A model generated the notes under the pieces. The model did not search any database. It worked only from the letters and a program-made list of their open reading frames with translations, and was not told the origin of the DNA. From Strix aluco (lineage: Eukaryota; Chordata; Aves; Strigiformes; Strigidae): DNA of 64,000 nucleotides. How positions within the stretch are numbered: position 1 is the stretch's first letter; every line of letters begins with the position of its first letter. The translations under genes and the position numbers were made by a program. This document shows, one piece after another, positions 23,340 through 34,930 of this stretch. The DNA lies in the NCBI RefSeq assembly GCF_031877795.1, contig NC_133971.1, positions 96,886,154 through 96,950,153 on the forward strand, read 5' to 3'.

Positions 23340-26300
23340 CAGGCCTGGTCACTGAGGGACAGATATGTGAACATGGTTAAGTTTCTAAGCATAGATAAGC
23401 ACTTGCTATTTCTGAGAGGTCTTTGTCCATAAGCTTTGGCTGAGGGGTCCACCACCCTGTTAGGGACAGCTGACTGTGCCTTGCTTCAACACGCTGCTCT
23501 GGGGCACGAGGGCCACCCTCATGTTAAAGTGCTGAATACAACTTTGGTGGCTGCAACTGCTGTCAGTTAGGTAGATCTTGTATCTTGCCCTTTTCAGTGT
23601 CTCTCATTGTTTCAACTAACAGTATCAGGAACAGAAGTGCAATGGACACCTTCATCTCCTACCACCAACAGACGGCTGTCTAATGGCATCTTAAGTGAGA
23701 GATACATTTATGCAGACAATTTGTTAAAAATGTGCCTTCTTCCATCACTGAAGCTTAACTTATGCATGCATGAGGGATAGGTACTCTTCCTACAAATATA
23801 TTTACCTTTTTTACTTTACAGTTAAGATCCTTTCTCACACTGTTTATCCCTTGTTCCTTTTAGTTCTTTTACCACAAAGTGATAAGCCCATGTGACAGCT
23901 TAATCAGGTACCTTTTCTATGCTCATTTTCTTTTCTTTACTGATGTTGCTCTGGCTCCCTGATGAACACCTTCAAAAACAATCTGCACTGAGTATTTTCA
24001 AAACAGGAACTATCACCCTATAGCTTACTAGTTTCCCCTAAAGTCATTGCTGCTGTCTGTTAGGCAAATGACTGATTTTACTTGCTGCTTCTATTAACCC
24101 CCTTGTATTTCACATGCAAATACATAAATCACAGACCTGAGTGGAACAGAAACCCCTTCCACCAAAGCATTGCAATAATCACTAGCTTTCTTCTCCTGCA
24201 GTCACTCAGCCCACCAGTTCTGACCACTTTCTTTTATGTGACCACCTCTTAGTAGGTGGTGTGAATTTTCAGCCTGCTTTCACCATAACCACCTTGCTGT
24301 TACTGTGATGCAGGGGCTAAGCAGAATACTAGTGTCTGCACACTGCTGGTTCTGTGCAGAACATGACTGACCCGCTTACAAGAAGCGGTGTTGTCTTAAT
24401 ACCCTAACTGAGCCCTACAAAGAATCTCTTCCTTCTTCTTTCATCCACCCTTAGTTCCCACAGGCCTTCATTATGAAGGCTTCAATCGATTGCTGTTGAC
24501 ATACACTTGAATTCAAATATTTATGCTATTCATAGTGAAATGCTTGTTCAGCTAAATGCTTGGCTGTGTCAGGGATCTTTTGATCAAACTGAGTAAAAGA
24601 CTTGACCAGGTATTCTGCATAGCCCCAGGTCATACAAAGGAATTCACCAGTGCAGGGGCCACATGCAGTATGCAGCGTAGATCACGTCCAGGGGTCCAGC
24701 AGACAGAGGGAAATGTTCTGCCAGGGTAGGACTCAATCTGACTTTTGAAGCCTTTAAGAGCATTGCCTAAGTGGAAGGCAGAGAAGCGGTAGGTAATTGT
24801 ATCCAAGTAAGATGATTCTTGTGATCGAGAGTGAAGCGCAGGCTGCACACAAACACATTACTCATTCATTCTGAGTGTTTGATTTTTGTCCTCTTTCCTG
24901 AGGACTGTAGAGAAATTTGGTGTTGTATTTAACTCCCATTACCCACCTCAGTGATGGGATGTCTCAGTGATGAGACCCCCACTGTCCTACACTTCACTCC
25001 CTACAGCTCCTTGCTGCCTTCCCCCAAGGAGCAGCCAGCCCTCTCCACTCCCTGACACCTTAATCTGGAGGATGGGGAGGACGGTGAAGACGGGGGGATG
25101 TGGCTGTAGGGAGCGGCCAGGCCTGTGTGCTCCCACAGGCAGCACTGCCCGTTGTCCCACCAGACACAGTCCCTAGCTTCATTTAGACCCGGTGGTTATT
25201 TTGTGTGTTCTTATGTGATGTGACAGAGATCTTTCATCTCTGACTCTGCTATGCCCGAGTGATGCATTACCCTAGAGCCTGCTGATATACTTCGGGCATT
25301 TTTCTGGTCAGAGTAATGCAGAAAGAGATTCTGCCTGCTTACCCTTCTGCCCTATGGTTGCATGGGTCTCCTGATTATCCTTGCGCTGTTCTTCCAGGAT
25401 CAGTGCTTTGTAACTCACCCTCCGGACTTCGTCAGCCTCCCCTGTTAAATGCTGCTTTTCCCACTGTGAAAGTCAGCTTTCAATGCTGTGAAGCCTTTCT
25501 TCTATGTGTGATCCCTTTACAGATCTCAAAGTCTCATGAGAGCAAAAGGGGGCACTCTCGCACTGCGGTCTCATCTGTACGAGCTCGTTTAACAAATGCT
25601 CAGGCTGCAGTGTAAGAGCTCTGACCAGTCACCGTTCATCAGTGGGTAGTTAATTCTCCGGTTTGCAACTGACCACCTCTGTTAAGAATCCTTCTTGATA
25701 AATGGATGGCAAAGTCATGCTCCTCAGGTGTGTGTTCTTCCTTAAAGTTGCTTTAAACTGTCCCCTACTCAAGGAGAGACTGGCATTTCCATCAATGGCT
25801 GACACGTTCGTTCAGCCTGTCTCATTCATCTCTGCTGCTCTTTCTGCTTCCTCCTGCCCAGCAGTGCCAGCAGATGGATGGGGAGGACAGCACAATGAAC
25901 TCCAACAGGGAACTTAAAATTAACCTGTCAACAAAGGGGTGGGTGGGGCCGCCATTTTTAACCTAACTCATTGCCTAGTCCCACAACCAGTTTAATGCCC
26001 AAAGGTGGGAGCAAGCAGCAGCTGTCAAGGAGTGTGTCACTGCTGCTGAACATGGCAGTGGAGCTCTGCCTGCACTGTCCCCTCAAGGTGGGGAGGGCCA
26101 CTACAGGGTGCTCTGGGCCACCAAGGACAGAGCCAGGCTGACCCCGCTGGCTGTCACCTCTCTCGGGCAGCACAAGCTTTCCCTGAGACCCCTGTGCCCA
26201 GCGCACTGCCCAAGAGCTCTGCTGGCCTTTTACCCTACCTACACCTTCTCCTTGCTTCTCTCCTTATGTCTGTCCCATATACCCAGATTCTCCTGTTTCT

Positions 26301-28200
26301 TCTTACTCCATACTCACTGAGGAACAAAAATGTGTTTGAACTGTTACTTCAGTTGATCCTTGTGGTTTTTTGGTTGTCATTCTTGCTGCTTGTACTTAGT
26401 GCTTCCTCCCATCTGCCTAAGCCTTCTTCCTGAGCATAGGTGCAGGCACTCATCAGAGGTTACATCTACGTGTCCTGCAGTGTCTTCAGGCTGAGGCAAA
26501 TAAGGCTTGCCATCAGCACTCAGACTAAGCCCAGTTTTTCACTGAGCCACTATCTGTAGCTCACCACGTACAGCTTGCTCTTTTGGTGAACAGGCTCCCT
26601 CGCTGCTCTCCATATCTGATACTCCCCAGTGTAGAAGGAGCAGAGGCTGAGCTCTTTAGGTGACTCCTATGATCATGGTATCCTGCAGCAAGGACACTCT
26701 ACCTTGGAGAGAGGATTCCTGGTTCCTTGTCTCTGTTTCTAGCACTGTATTATTAAATAATCATACAAGCATAAAATACAGGGACAGTTCTTGGAGCAGA
26801 GACCAAACGCAGCTCTAGCTCCCAGACTGAGGGTCTTGTCTGCTCTCTGACTTCTTCTGCATAATGTCATGTTTCAGAGGGAAATAAGTGGATAGCAAGA
26901 ACCATTCCTTCCCCTTTCTCCTGAAAAGACATGGTGTGGTGATTTGAAAGGCGCATGCTTCCTGGGGATGAGCAGAGAATTGCATTGGCTATATCGCTCC
27001 TTGATCATATGTTTCAGTCACTGGACTAATAGGGAGCTGGGGGAGAATGCTGATGGGTGTCAGGAGAAGCCCAGGTTTGACAATATACATTACACTGAAA
27101 AACTCCCTGGATAGGGGCCTTCATGTGGCATAGAGAAACACTTAGTATCTGCAGAATGATTGGACTTAAGCTAGTTCTTCATAAGCTACCCACAATATTC
27201 TTAGCTGACCTAGAACAGGAACAGGACTTTACGGCATGGTCTCACTGCAAAATAAGCCAAAGCCAGAGAGCTAGCTCAGCTTTTGAACCCCAGTCCCTCT
27301 CACTGCCTAACTGCTAGCACAGTTTTGGCCCCAATAAGTAGCAATTTATGAGAGGGCTTTGGTGCACCACAGAGCAATAGCACAGGCGGAGGATCATTGA
27401 CAATGGACAGGACAGGTGAGACGGTATCAAAACCAGTTCTCTGAACCCTTTTGCAGCCGCCTTCTGCAGGCTTTATGCTTCAAACCACATTATACACCCT
27501 AAGGCCACAATGCACAGAAAGCAATGCACACTCTTTAAGCTTACAGTGCTTGCTCTGTCTCAGGCACACAGAACTGGAGAAGCACACATGTGGGGTTTTT
27601 TTTTGCGTCTTCCATGTTTTAGGGCTAGACAGTCCTCCCATGAAACCCAGTGGAAACCCGGAGTTAGAAGCCAGGTAATGGGGATATTCTGCACTGCACG
27701 GACTCAGGGCAGAAGCAGGTCCTGGCACTGTTTCGTTTGGAGTACAGATGTAGTCGATGCACCATCTGAAGCAAAAGGCCAAACAAGCTGGTCCCAAAGT
27801 GCTGCAAAGGGTGGCAGCAGAAGGAAATTCTTGCATGGCAGTGCAAGGGTCATACCTGTCACTTCCCTTCTGTCTTTCCTCAGCCACCAACAGCCATCCC
27901 AGCTACATCCTCACTCCACGCAGGGCGAGACCTGAATATACGTACTCTGTAGGGAAAGGTAACCAGAGAAAGGTAACCTGCTTACTCTTATAAATTTATA
28001 CGATTATAGTGTATGATTTAAATAATGTAACTAATATAATTCTATATTGTATAATATATGCAATGAGTGTATCAAATATTTATAATATGTAATACATTAT
28101 AATAGAGTTATAAGTTAAATCTGTCCACTCTTTAGAGAGAAAAAACATTGTCATATGATATTTAATGCTTGCATTGAAAACATAATAATTTCCTTATAAT
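23340..28200. other. Intergenic DNA
   Basis: Ordinary unique sequence of mixed composition with no recognisable exon, RNA gene or transposon. A strongly AT-rich patch with short inverted repeats lies at about 28000-28115. Confidence 0.4.
28115..28145 (+). repeat. 31-bp direct repeat, copy 1
   Basis: The segment with core CTGTCCACTCTTTAGAGAG recurs exactly at 29137-29167. The identity runs from TTAAAT through six A residues. The offset is 1022 bases. Confidence 0.9.
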
Positions 28201-28214
28201 GATGTAAGGAAAAC

Positions 28215-28380
28215 GCCGCTATGGAGGTGGCTACACACTGGAACAGGAGCCCGGAGAGGTCGTCAGATCTCCATCCTTGGAGACATTCAAAACTTAAAGG
28301 CCCTGGACAACTGGGCAAGGCTGTGAGCAAGCTGATGTGACTACGCCTGCTTTGAGCTGAGGGTTACACTAGACCCTCCA
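28215..28380 (+). mobile_element. CR1 LINE remnant, 3' region (plus strand)
   Basis: The readable CR1 words are 'GGTGGCTACACACTGGAACA' then GGAG, 'TCTCCATCCTTGGAGACATT' then CAAAACTTAAAGG, and 'CCTGGACAACTGGGCAAGGC'. The copy is old and lacks the terminal tail. Confidence 0.8.
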
Positions 28381-29136
28381 GCAGTCCTGTCCCCATGTAT
28401 GTGACTGATTTTTGACCTCTGGTAGCACTGCAGCCACACAATAAACAATAATATACACATACCAAGCAGTCTAGAGGTTGCTTAAGTCTTCTGACCTGCA
28501 TGTTTCTCCAATGCATCTCAGATATTTTGTGACCTGAGTTGTAAATGAAAGGAGGGAGAAGAGAGAGCATTAAAGATCAAGGATCAGATGTTAAATCCTT
28601 CCTGCTCAGTTGCAGGTATCAAACCAGCATGTAACTGTGCCTTCACCATTAATAGCAGACATACTTTGTGCCACTGTACTCTGCAAGAAAATCACCAGTA
28701 TGGTTAAACGTGGCTAAGGTGGTTTCTGTTTGACAATATTTACAACTCAGTAGTTCTTGGATATAAAAGGCCTTATCCTACTGGCCATACGTAGGCAAGT
28801 CTCCAGCTAGACTTTGCATGACTGAAGTACAGGATGAGCCCCTGTGTTAGCATTACTAACCAAGCAATGAGGTCAGTATAGGATAATGGGGAAAACTGAA
28901 CTCTGCTACAACTAAATGTCATGTTGATAAACGCAACTTCACTGTTTTTTATAAACAAAATTAAACTTAATTTGCTTCACAGTAGCTAAGGTGCTGTTAA
29001 TTCAAACCCCACAAAATAACTTATTGGACACAGTTAATAGTCAGCAGACCACATAGGCCAGGCTTTGAAAGCATTTAATATTCACTGAAGTGCTGCTTGT
29101 ATCCAATTATAACTCACTACTTGCCATCTTAATAAT

Positions 29137-29167
29137 TTAAATCTGTCCACTCTTTAGAGAGAAAAAA
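29137..29167 (+). repeat. 31-bp direct repeat, copy 2
   Basis: It is identical over 31 bases to 28115-28145, and the flanks diverge at once on both sides. Confidence 0.9.
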
Positions 29168-29961
29168 ATGCACTAATCAAAGACATGAATGCACCTTTTG
29201 CTTTTGACAGCATTAAATTAAAACTAAATGGTAGATCTTGAATGAGTTACTCTGCAAGAATAAAGGCATTAATGAGGTAATTTCATTATAGAGGCTCATC
29301 CAAGCCTATGTGAAAACAAGGGAAGTAAATGGAGAGGAAAGCCGCTGAGGAAATTAGGGTTCCTTCCACACTAATTAATGTTTTGGGGCATTTAGTACAG
29401 GCACCAAATTAACTGCTCCAAAGAACTCCATTGAAAAAAAAAAATACATTGTTGCCCTGCCATGTAATTAGAAGACAGTACAAGCAGAACACTTAATGAG
29501 TATAAAGCCAGCCTTTAAGTTATTCTGCCCAGCTTCTGAAAACATGCCATTGTGGAGGCCTAAGTTTAAGGAAGCACTAGGCGTACAATATAGGATTGTT
29601 TAGGTCCTTCTGTTCGGTGAGCTGTAAACAGGTAGCTCTGAATGAGAGACTCTGAGACTCCTGGGAGGCCCGGCTTCCCAGCAGAAGGGGAAAAAAAAAA
29701 AAAAAAAGGTCTTAAATGCATCCAGAGAGAAGAAAAAAAGGTGAATAGGCCCGGCACAGCCAGCACAGTGAATGCTCACCGCTGTCTTAAGTGATTACAT
29801 GATGTTGTGCCACCCCCTCTCATTGAGTTATCTTTACACTGCTTTTGTCTCCTCTAATTGAAGCTGATGAGGTGCTAATTGGTTGCTTTTTTAAAAAAGC
29901 ACTACTTAAGCACTGGCAAACAGAGTAAGACAGCGTGAGTGGAGTTAATGAGGGCTTAGGG

Positions 29962-30037
29962 AAAAAAAAAAAAAAAAAAACAACCAAAAAACCAACCAAC
30001 CTCGAAAAACCAAACCCCAACCAAACCTAAGCCAACC
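29962..30037 (+). repeat. A19 run followed by an AACC-rich tract
   Basis: Nineteen A are followed by about 57 bases made almost only of A and C, with CCAACC units. It resembles a mutated retroposon tail or simple repeat. No retroposon body is recognised upstream. Confidence 0.6.
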
Positions 30038-33000
30038 CCCCATACGAATGTGTACAGGAACACATATGTAGGCATGCCTTCCTGGTGGCATAAACAGAGA
30101 TGTGAAGGGAAATGACTGAACTTAGGTGAGTGGCTGTGAGGATTTGAGTTTTGTGAGAACAGGAGCAACTGGTAATTTTTTTCTTTTGAAAATATTCTTA
30201 ATATAATTTGGGTATGTAATTAATAACTTTGACAACGTTTTCAATAACAACTCGGATACAGGAATACTCTCAATAATTTGAACCCCATGGAGAAAAGAAA
30301 AAGATTTTTTTTTAAATGCTTTGTGTGGTTTTACCTTTTTTTTTTGCCAGCTTTATGCAAAGTACTGTGATTAGGGTATATAGTGTTAAACCTGTTGCCA
30401 TTACAACTGGATCCAGCTTTGCCATACCTGTACGTATTTCCTAAAAAAAGGTTTCGAGTACCATTAGGTACTCTGCATTTTACGCATATTCTGTAGGTGG
30501 GTTGATATTGCCTCCCACATTTCTAGACCAATTCTGAAGTTCCCTGCTACTTAAAGTATTCTGAGTCCTAAAGGAGAGTACAAAAAGTACCTGGTCTATT
30601 GCTGATGTTGCCTGGCAATACACAAAAATAATTCTGCAAGCTTTTTGAAAAGGACACTGCAAATGCCTATGTTAAACACAGTCTTCTGCCCTTTCTCAAT
30701 ATGTTTATATATAGTCTACACAGACATGTGGGCACAGAATGGTTTTTCAGTAGCTGCAGGGCTGCATTTCTTACAAGTAATACCTCTGGGACTCCAGGGA
30801 GAGGTTGCCCAATGATGACAAGTTTGTCCTCTCTGTCATGGGCTCAGTACCGCCAGGTGATTCTCTAAATCCTTCAAAAGTCCTCTGCTGAGCAGTTTCA
30901 TATTGGACAAAAAGAGGAAAGTGAAGCTGAAACTAGAAAACCTACAGTCATCTCAGGAAGACAATGCACCTTTTATTAAGACAACTCAGATGATCTATTT
31001 ATGCTGAAGAGAGATAAGCAGTCAGGGCCCCCCCTTTCCTCACTTCTGTTTTTTTCTTTTTTTGCCTGTGTGTAATGCAGTTAGAAAAACTAATTAGTTT
31101 GCAAACAGCGGTTACTTGGGTATGTGTTTATGCTTGGTAATTTGTACCCCTATTCACATTCTAAACCGGATTCTTTTCACTCTAATGCATGGTCACTTGC
31201 TTTTCTTTTGGTTGTCATGAAAACGAGGGATTTCTTGCTGGCTGGTAGAAAGAAACTTCCTAGTGAACAAAGTTACAATTAATTCCTCTAAACATGTGTT
31301 CCTAGAGCCATCCATCTATAAAATAGGCAACAAAGCAAAGCTCCTTGCTTTAAGAAGTCCCAAAAGATGCAGAGCTGACAAAAAAGTTGGATCCCTTAAG
31401 GCTAATTGAGCAAATATCTTTTATTCTTTTTTTCTTTTGCAATTCATGCACTTGAAAAATCTTCATGTGCTTTCCAAGGCAGGTATGACTGTGCCCGCAG
31501 AGATCTGTGCTCTCGTCACTGCGGCCTCCTGTGTTCTCACAGAATGCTTGCAGGAGGTAGTCCCTCGGGTTTCCTTTGTTTCCCATGGGATTAATAGCTT
31601 CTGGTTTACCACAAGCTAGTGTGACATGAGTTGTGAAATTGCATGCTGTGCATGCCAAGATGTAATCCTTAAACATGTTATACCCTCTTTCCACTTCCTC
31701 CTCAGTTTACTTTTTGCCTTGCTGCTGTGGGGAAAGATGCTTCCCAGGCCCCCTCCCTTCCTAATGAGCATGGCCAATTGTGCACCAATTCAAATAGGAA
31801 TGACCTTCATTTTCTGAAGGTGAAGGTGATCCTATTCTTAAGAAACAAAGAGGCACAAAGGTTGGAAAGAATCCTTCCTAGGGAAGGGTGGGCAGGTTTT
31901 TACTCCTGTCCTTTCAAACCCCTCCTCTGTGTAGGTTGAGCAGGACAGAGGCCGTTGGTGAGCCAGGCCTGCGAGCTGCCTGCAGTGTGCTGTGGCCTCA
32001 GACACCACAGGCACAGTGAGCAGCTGGAAAAGCTACTGGACTGATGGCAACGGTAATACTGTGAGCCAGACTCACTGGCTTGGAAGGAAGGCATATGAAT
32101 TGGGTTGTCTGAAACGGATGAGAGCAAAAGAAATGGCATACTGTGAGTAAAGTGCACAAAGCAAAAGACACCCGCTTTGCAGGCTCTATCTGCTGTTTGT
32201 ACTTGCTGGCTCTGCCCACTGGGGCTGTATCTCAGGCAGATGAAGTGCTCCCATGTACACTACTACCTTTTCCAAAGCACAGCATCAGGCAGGGCGCTGC
32301 TGTTAGAGCCTACGCCTTTGGTTTGTGATGACTGGAAACTAACATGCATACTAGTCATGAGGAATGCACTTGACAGCTCAGGGATCTGATTCTCTGGGAT
32401 ACTGCATGCACCACTAGTCACAAGCTCAGCACTCCAGAAAACCCAAGCAGTATCTCACCAGAAAGGTGAGAAGTGGCTCCTGTGATGCAAGCACCATTAT
32501 CTTCACTAAGATGATTCTAGCTAACAAAGTGCAATGTTAGGAAAGGCACATGACCTCTTTTAATGCCAAAAGAACTAAGAAATCTCTCCATCCTTCAGGT
32601 AATACTGGATGCTAAAAATATGAACTGTGTGAACGCACACTGAAATAATTGCCATCTAGGCTGAAACAAGCTTTGTAGCTTTCAATGTGACTGAAGAAAG
32701 ATGAGGGAGACACAGCCAAGGTCACTGGGAATCAGCTGCAAATGGAAGATGTGGGCTTTGAATGCAATTGGAGTCCAAGCGGGCTGCCCTGAGCAGGGGC
32801 AGGGTGTAGCAGTGTGGCTGACCAAGGACAGTTGGGAAGGGGCTCTCGAATCCTCTCGTGGGGACTCATGTGGCGACCCAGTGCAGTAACAGGGGAGGCT
32901 GGGGCAGCCCAGTCAGCTGTGCTGTGCGCTTTCTGGTGGTGGCAGCCCTGACATCCTAGGTCCTGGGACCTGGCCAGTCAGTTGACCAGGATGGTGTGAG

Positions 33001-33961
33001 TGTGTCTCTGTGTGTGAGTGTCTGTTTTCCCCTGAATTCTGCACATTTCTTCCATTTCAGAGATCTATTCTCGATAAAACCAAATTGAACGGGGCTTTCA
33101 TCTGACTAGTTATGCCTTTAGGCAACAAAGTCACTGGGAACTCCTTCCTGCTCACATGTAGAAATCAAAGGGGAAAAGTGTGCAGTGTGCATGCTTGTGT
33201 TGAAAACAATCTGGATGGTTCTCCACTCATCAGCTGACGCTTTAAGGATCATTCCTTATATTGTCCTCCCCACTGAGACTGGCACTTGTATTGCATTAGA
33301 GAAATATCTGAAAACATGTCCAGCAGCTGAGGGAGGGCCTACTGTCAGGAGGCAGATAAATATACCGGGAGAAAGCAAACAACAAAAAAGAGGGTGTGGA
33401 GGTAAAACAAATGAGAGAACAGAAGCGCAGCAGAGGCGAGGCTCAAAGTCTGGGGTAGACATCTGAAAAGTGAAAGGGATTCATCACTTAGCCAGAAGAG
33501 AGGTAGCAGCGAGAAAACTGGGCAGTTGAAGCTGCGCTGTGCTGAGGATCACATGAGCAGTTCCCCCACAGGCTGCACTCGAGAAGCCAAAGTTCAAAGC
33601 TAGGGATGCTTCCATGTTTTTCATGGTTCACTTCCAGGTCATTTGATTTAAAAGATTCTAAATTTGACAACTTCTAATGTTCAAAGAGGTTCAGATGTTT
33701 TTAAATCCGTTCAGTTCATCCCTGCTTGAGGTAAACATGAATGGGTCAATTGTTCATTTTAATAAAGTTTGACTCAAAAACAGCCATTCAGAGACACAGA
33801 AGGGTGTGCTAGGAAGGGGGTCTCTCACTGAACAGGAAAGTGAGGATGTTCTGTTTTTAAAATGCTCAATAAAATTAGGGAAGATCTGGCTGAACGTTGT
33901 CACTCTGCAACCCTAGAGCTGAGTAAAGCATAAAAGGAGGTAAGTATGAGACAGAGGATGA

Positions 33962-34930
33962 ATCATAGAATATCTCAAGTTGGAAGGGACCCATGAGGAT
34001 CATCGAGTCCAACTCCCTGCTCCTTGCAGGACTACCTAGAACCATATGACTAAGAGCATCATCCAGATGCTCCTTGAGCTCTGATAGGCTTGGTGCCATG
34101 ACCACTTCCCTGGGGAACTTATTCCAGTGACCACCCTCTCAGCGAAGAACCTTTTCCCAATGTCCAATCTGAACATCCCTTGACGTAGCTTCATTCCATT
34201 CCCTTGTATCCTATCGCTGGCACCAGAGAGAGATCAGCAGCTCCCCCTCTGTGGCCCCCCTTGTAGGCTGTGATGAGGGCACCCCTCAGCCTTCTCCTCT
34301 CCAGGCTGAACAAACCAAGTGACCTCAGCCACTTCTCATCTCAAGGCCCTCGAGACTTTTCACCATCTTGGTCGCTCTCCTCTGGACACACTCTGCTAGT
34401 CTGATGTCCTTCTTATACTGAGGTGCCCCAAACTGCACACAGTATTTGAGGTGAGGCTGCACCAGTGCAGTGTAGAGTGGGACAATCACCTCCCTCGACA
34501 CACCTACTGGCTTCCCTTAGTCAACTAGATGGATGACCTTGTCATAAAAGGAAATTAAGTTGGTTAAGCAGGACTTTCCCCTTGTGACCCTGTGCTGGCT
34601 ACAACCAATGACTGCATTGTCTTTCAAGTGTTTTTCCATAACTTCCAGAATAACCTTCTCCATAATTTTACCAGGCACTGAAGTGAGACTGACAGGCCTG
34701 TAACTACCAAGGTTTTCCTTCTTTCCTTTCTTGAAAACTGGGACAACATTTGCCAGCTTCCAGTTGACTGGGACCTCTCCAGAGTCCCAAGACCATTGAA
34801 AAACAATGGAGAGAGGTCCCATGATGATATTGGACAGCTCTTTCAGTACCCTGGGATGAATCCCATGAGCTGCTGTCCCACTCTGCTTGCCCCTTGGGGA
34901 TCAAAAAGAATTCTTGCATGGTGAGATATT
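33962..34930 (-). mobile_element. CR1 LINE with an internal deletion (minus strand)
   Basis: Read on the minus strand, the 3' terminus is at 33962 (ATAGAATATCTCAAGTTGGA then AGGGACC on the plus strand). The 3' UTR and ORF2 end run to about 34516. There the sequence jumps to the early reverse transcriptase region at about 34517-34860, which spells 'SWDSGEVPVNWKLANVVPVF' and then 'SYRPVSLTSVPGKIMEKVIL' and 'KSCLTNLISFYDKV' before a stop. The middle of the reverse transcriptase, including its catalytic core, is missing, so this copy is defective. The upstream edge near 34930 is approximate. Confidence 0.9.

Larger units (their letters stand above)
28381..33955. other. Intergenic DNA with TAAT-rich, conserved-looking stretches
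   Basis: No gene is recognised. About 29.2-30.0 kb is repeat-poor, CpG-poor and dense in TAAT/ATTA motifs, in the style of developmental enhancers. Homopolymer runs are at 29691-29707 (17 A) and 29962-29980 (19 A), the second followed by an AACC-rich tract to about 30037. Confidence 0.4.
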
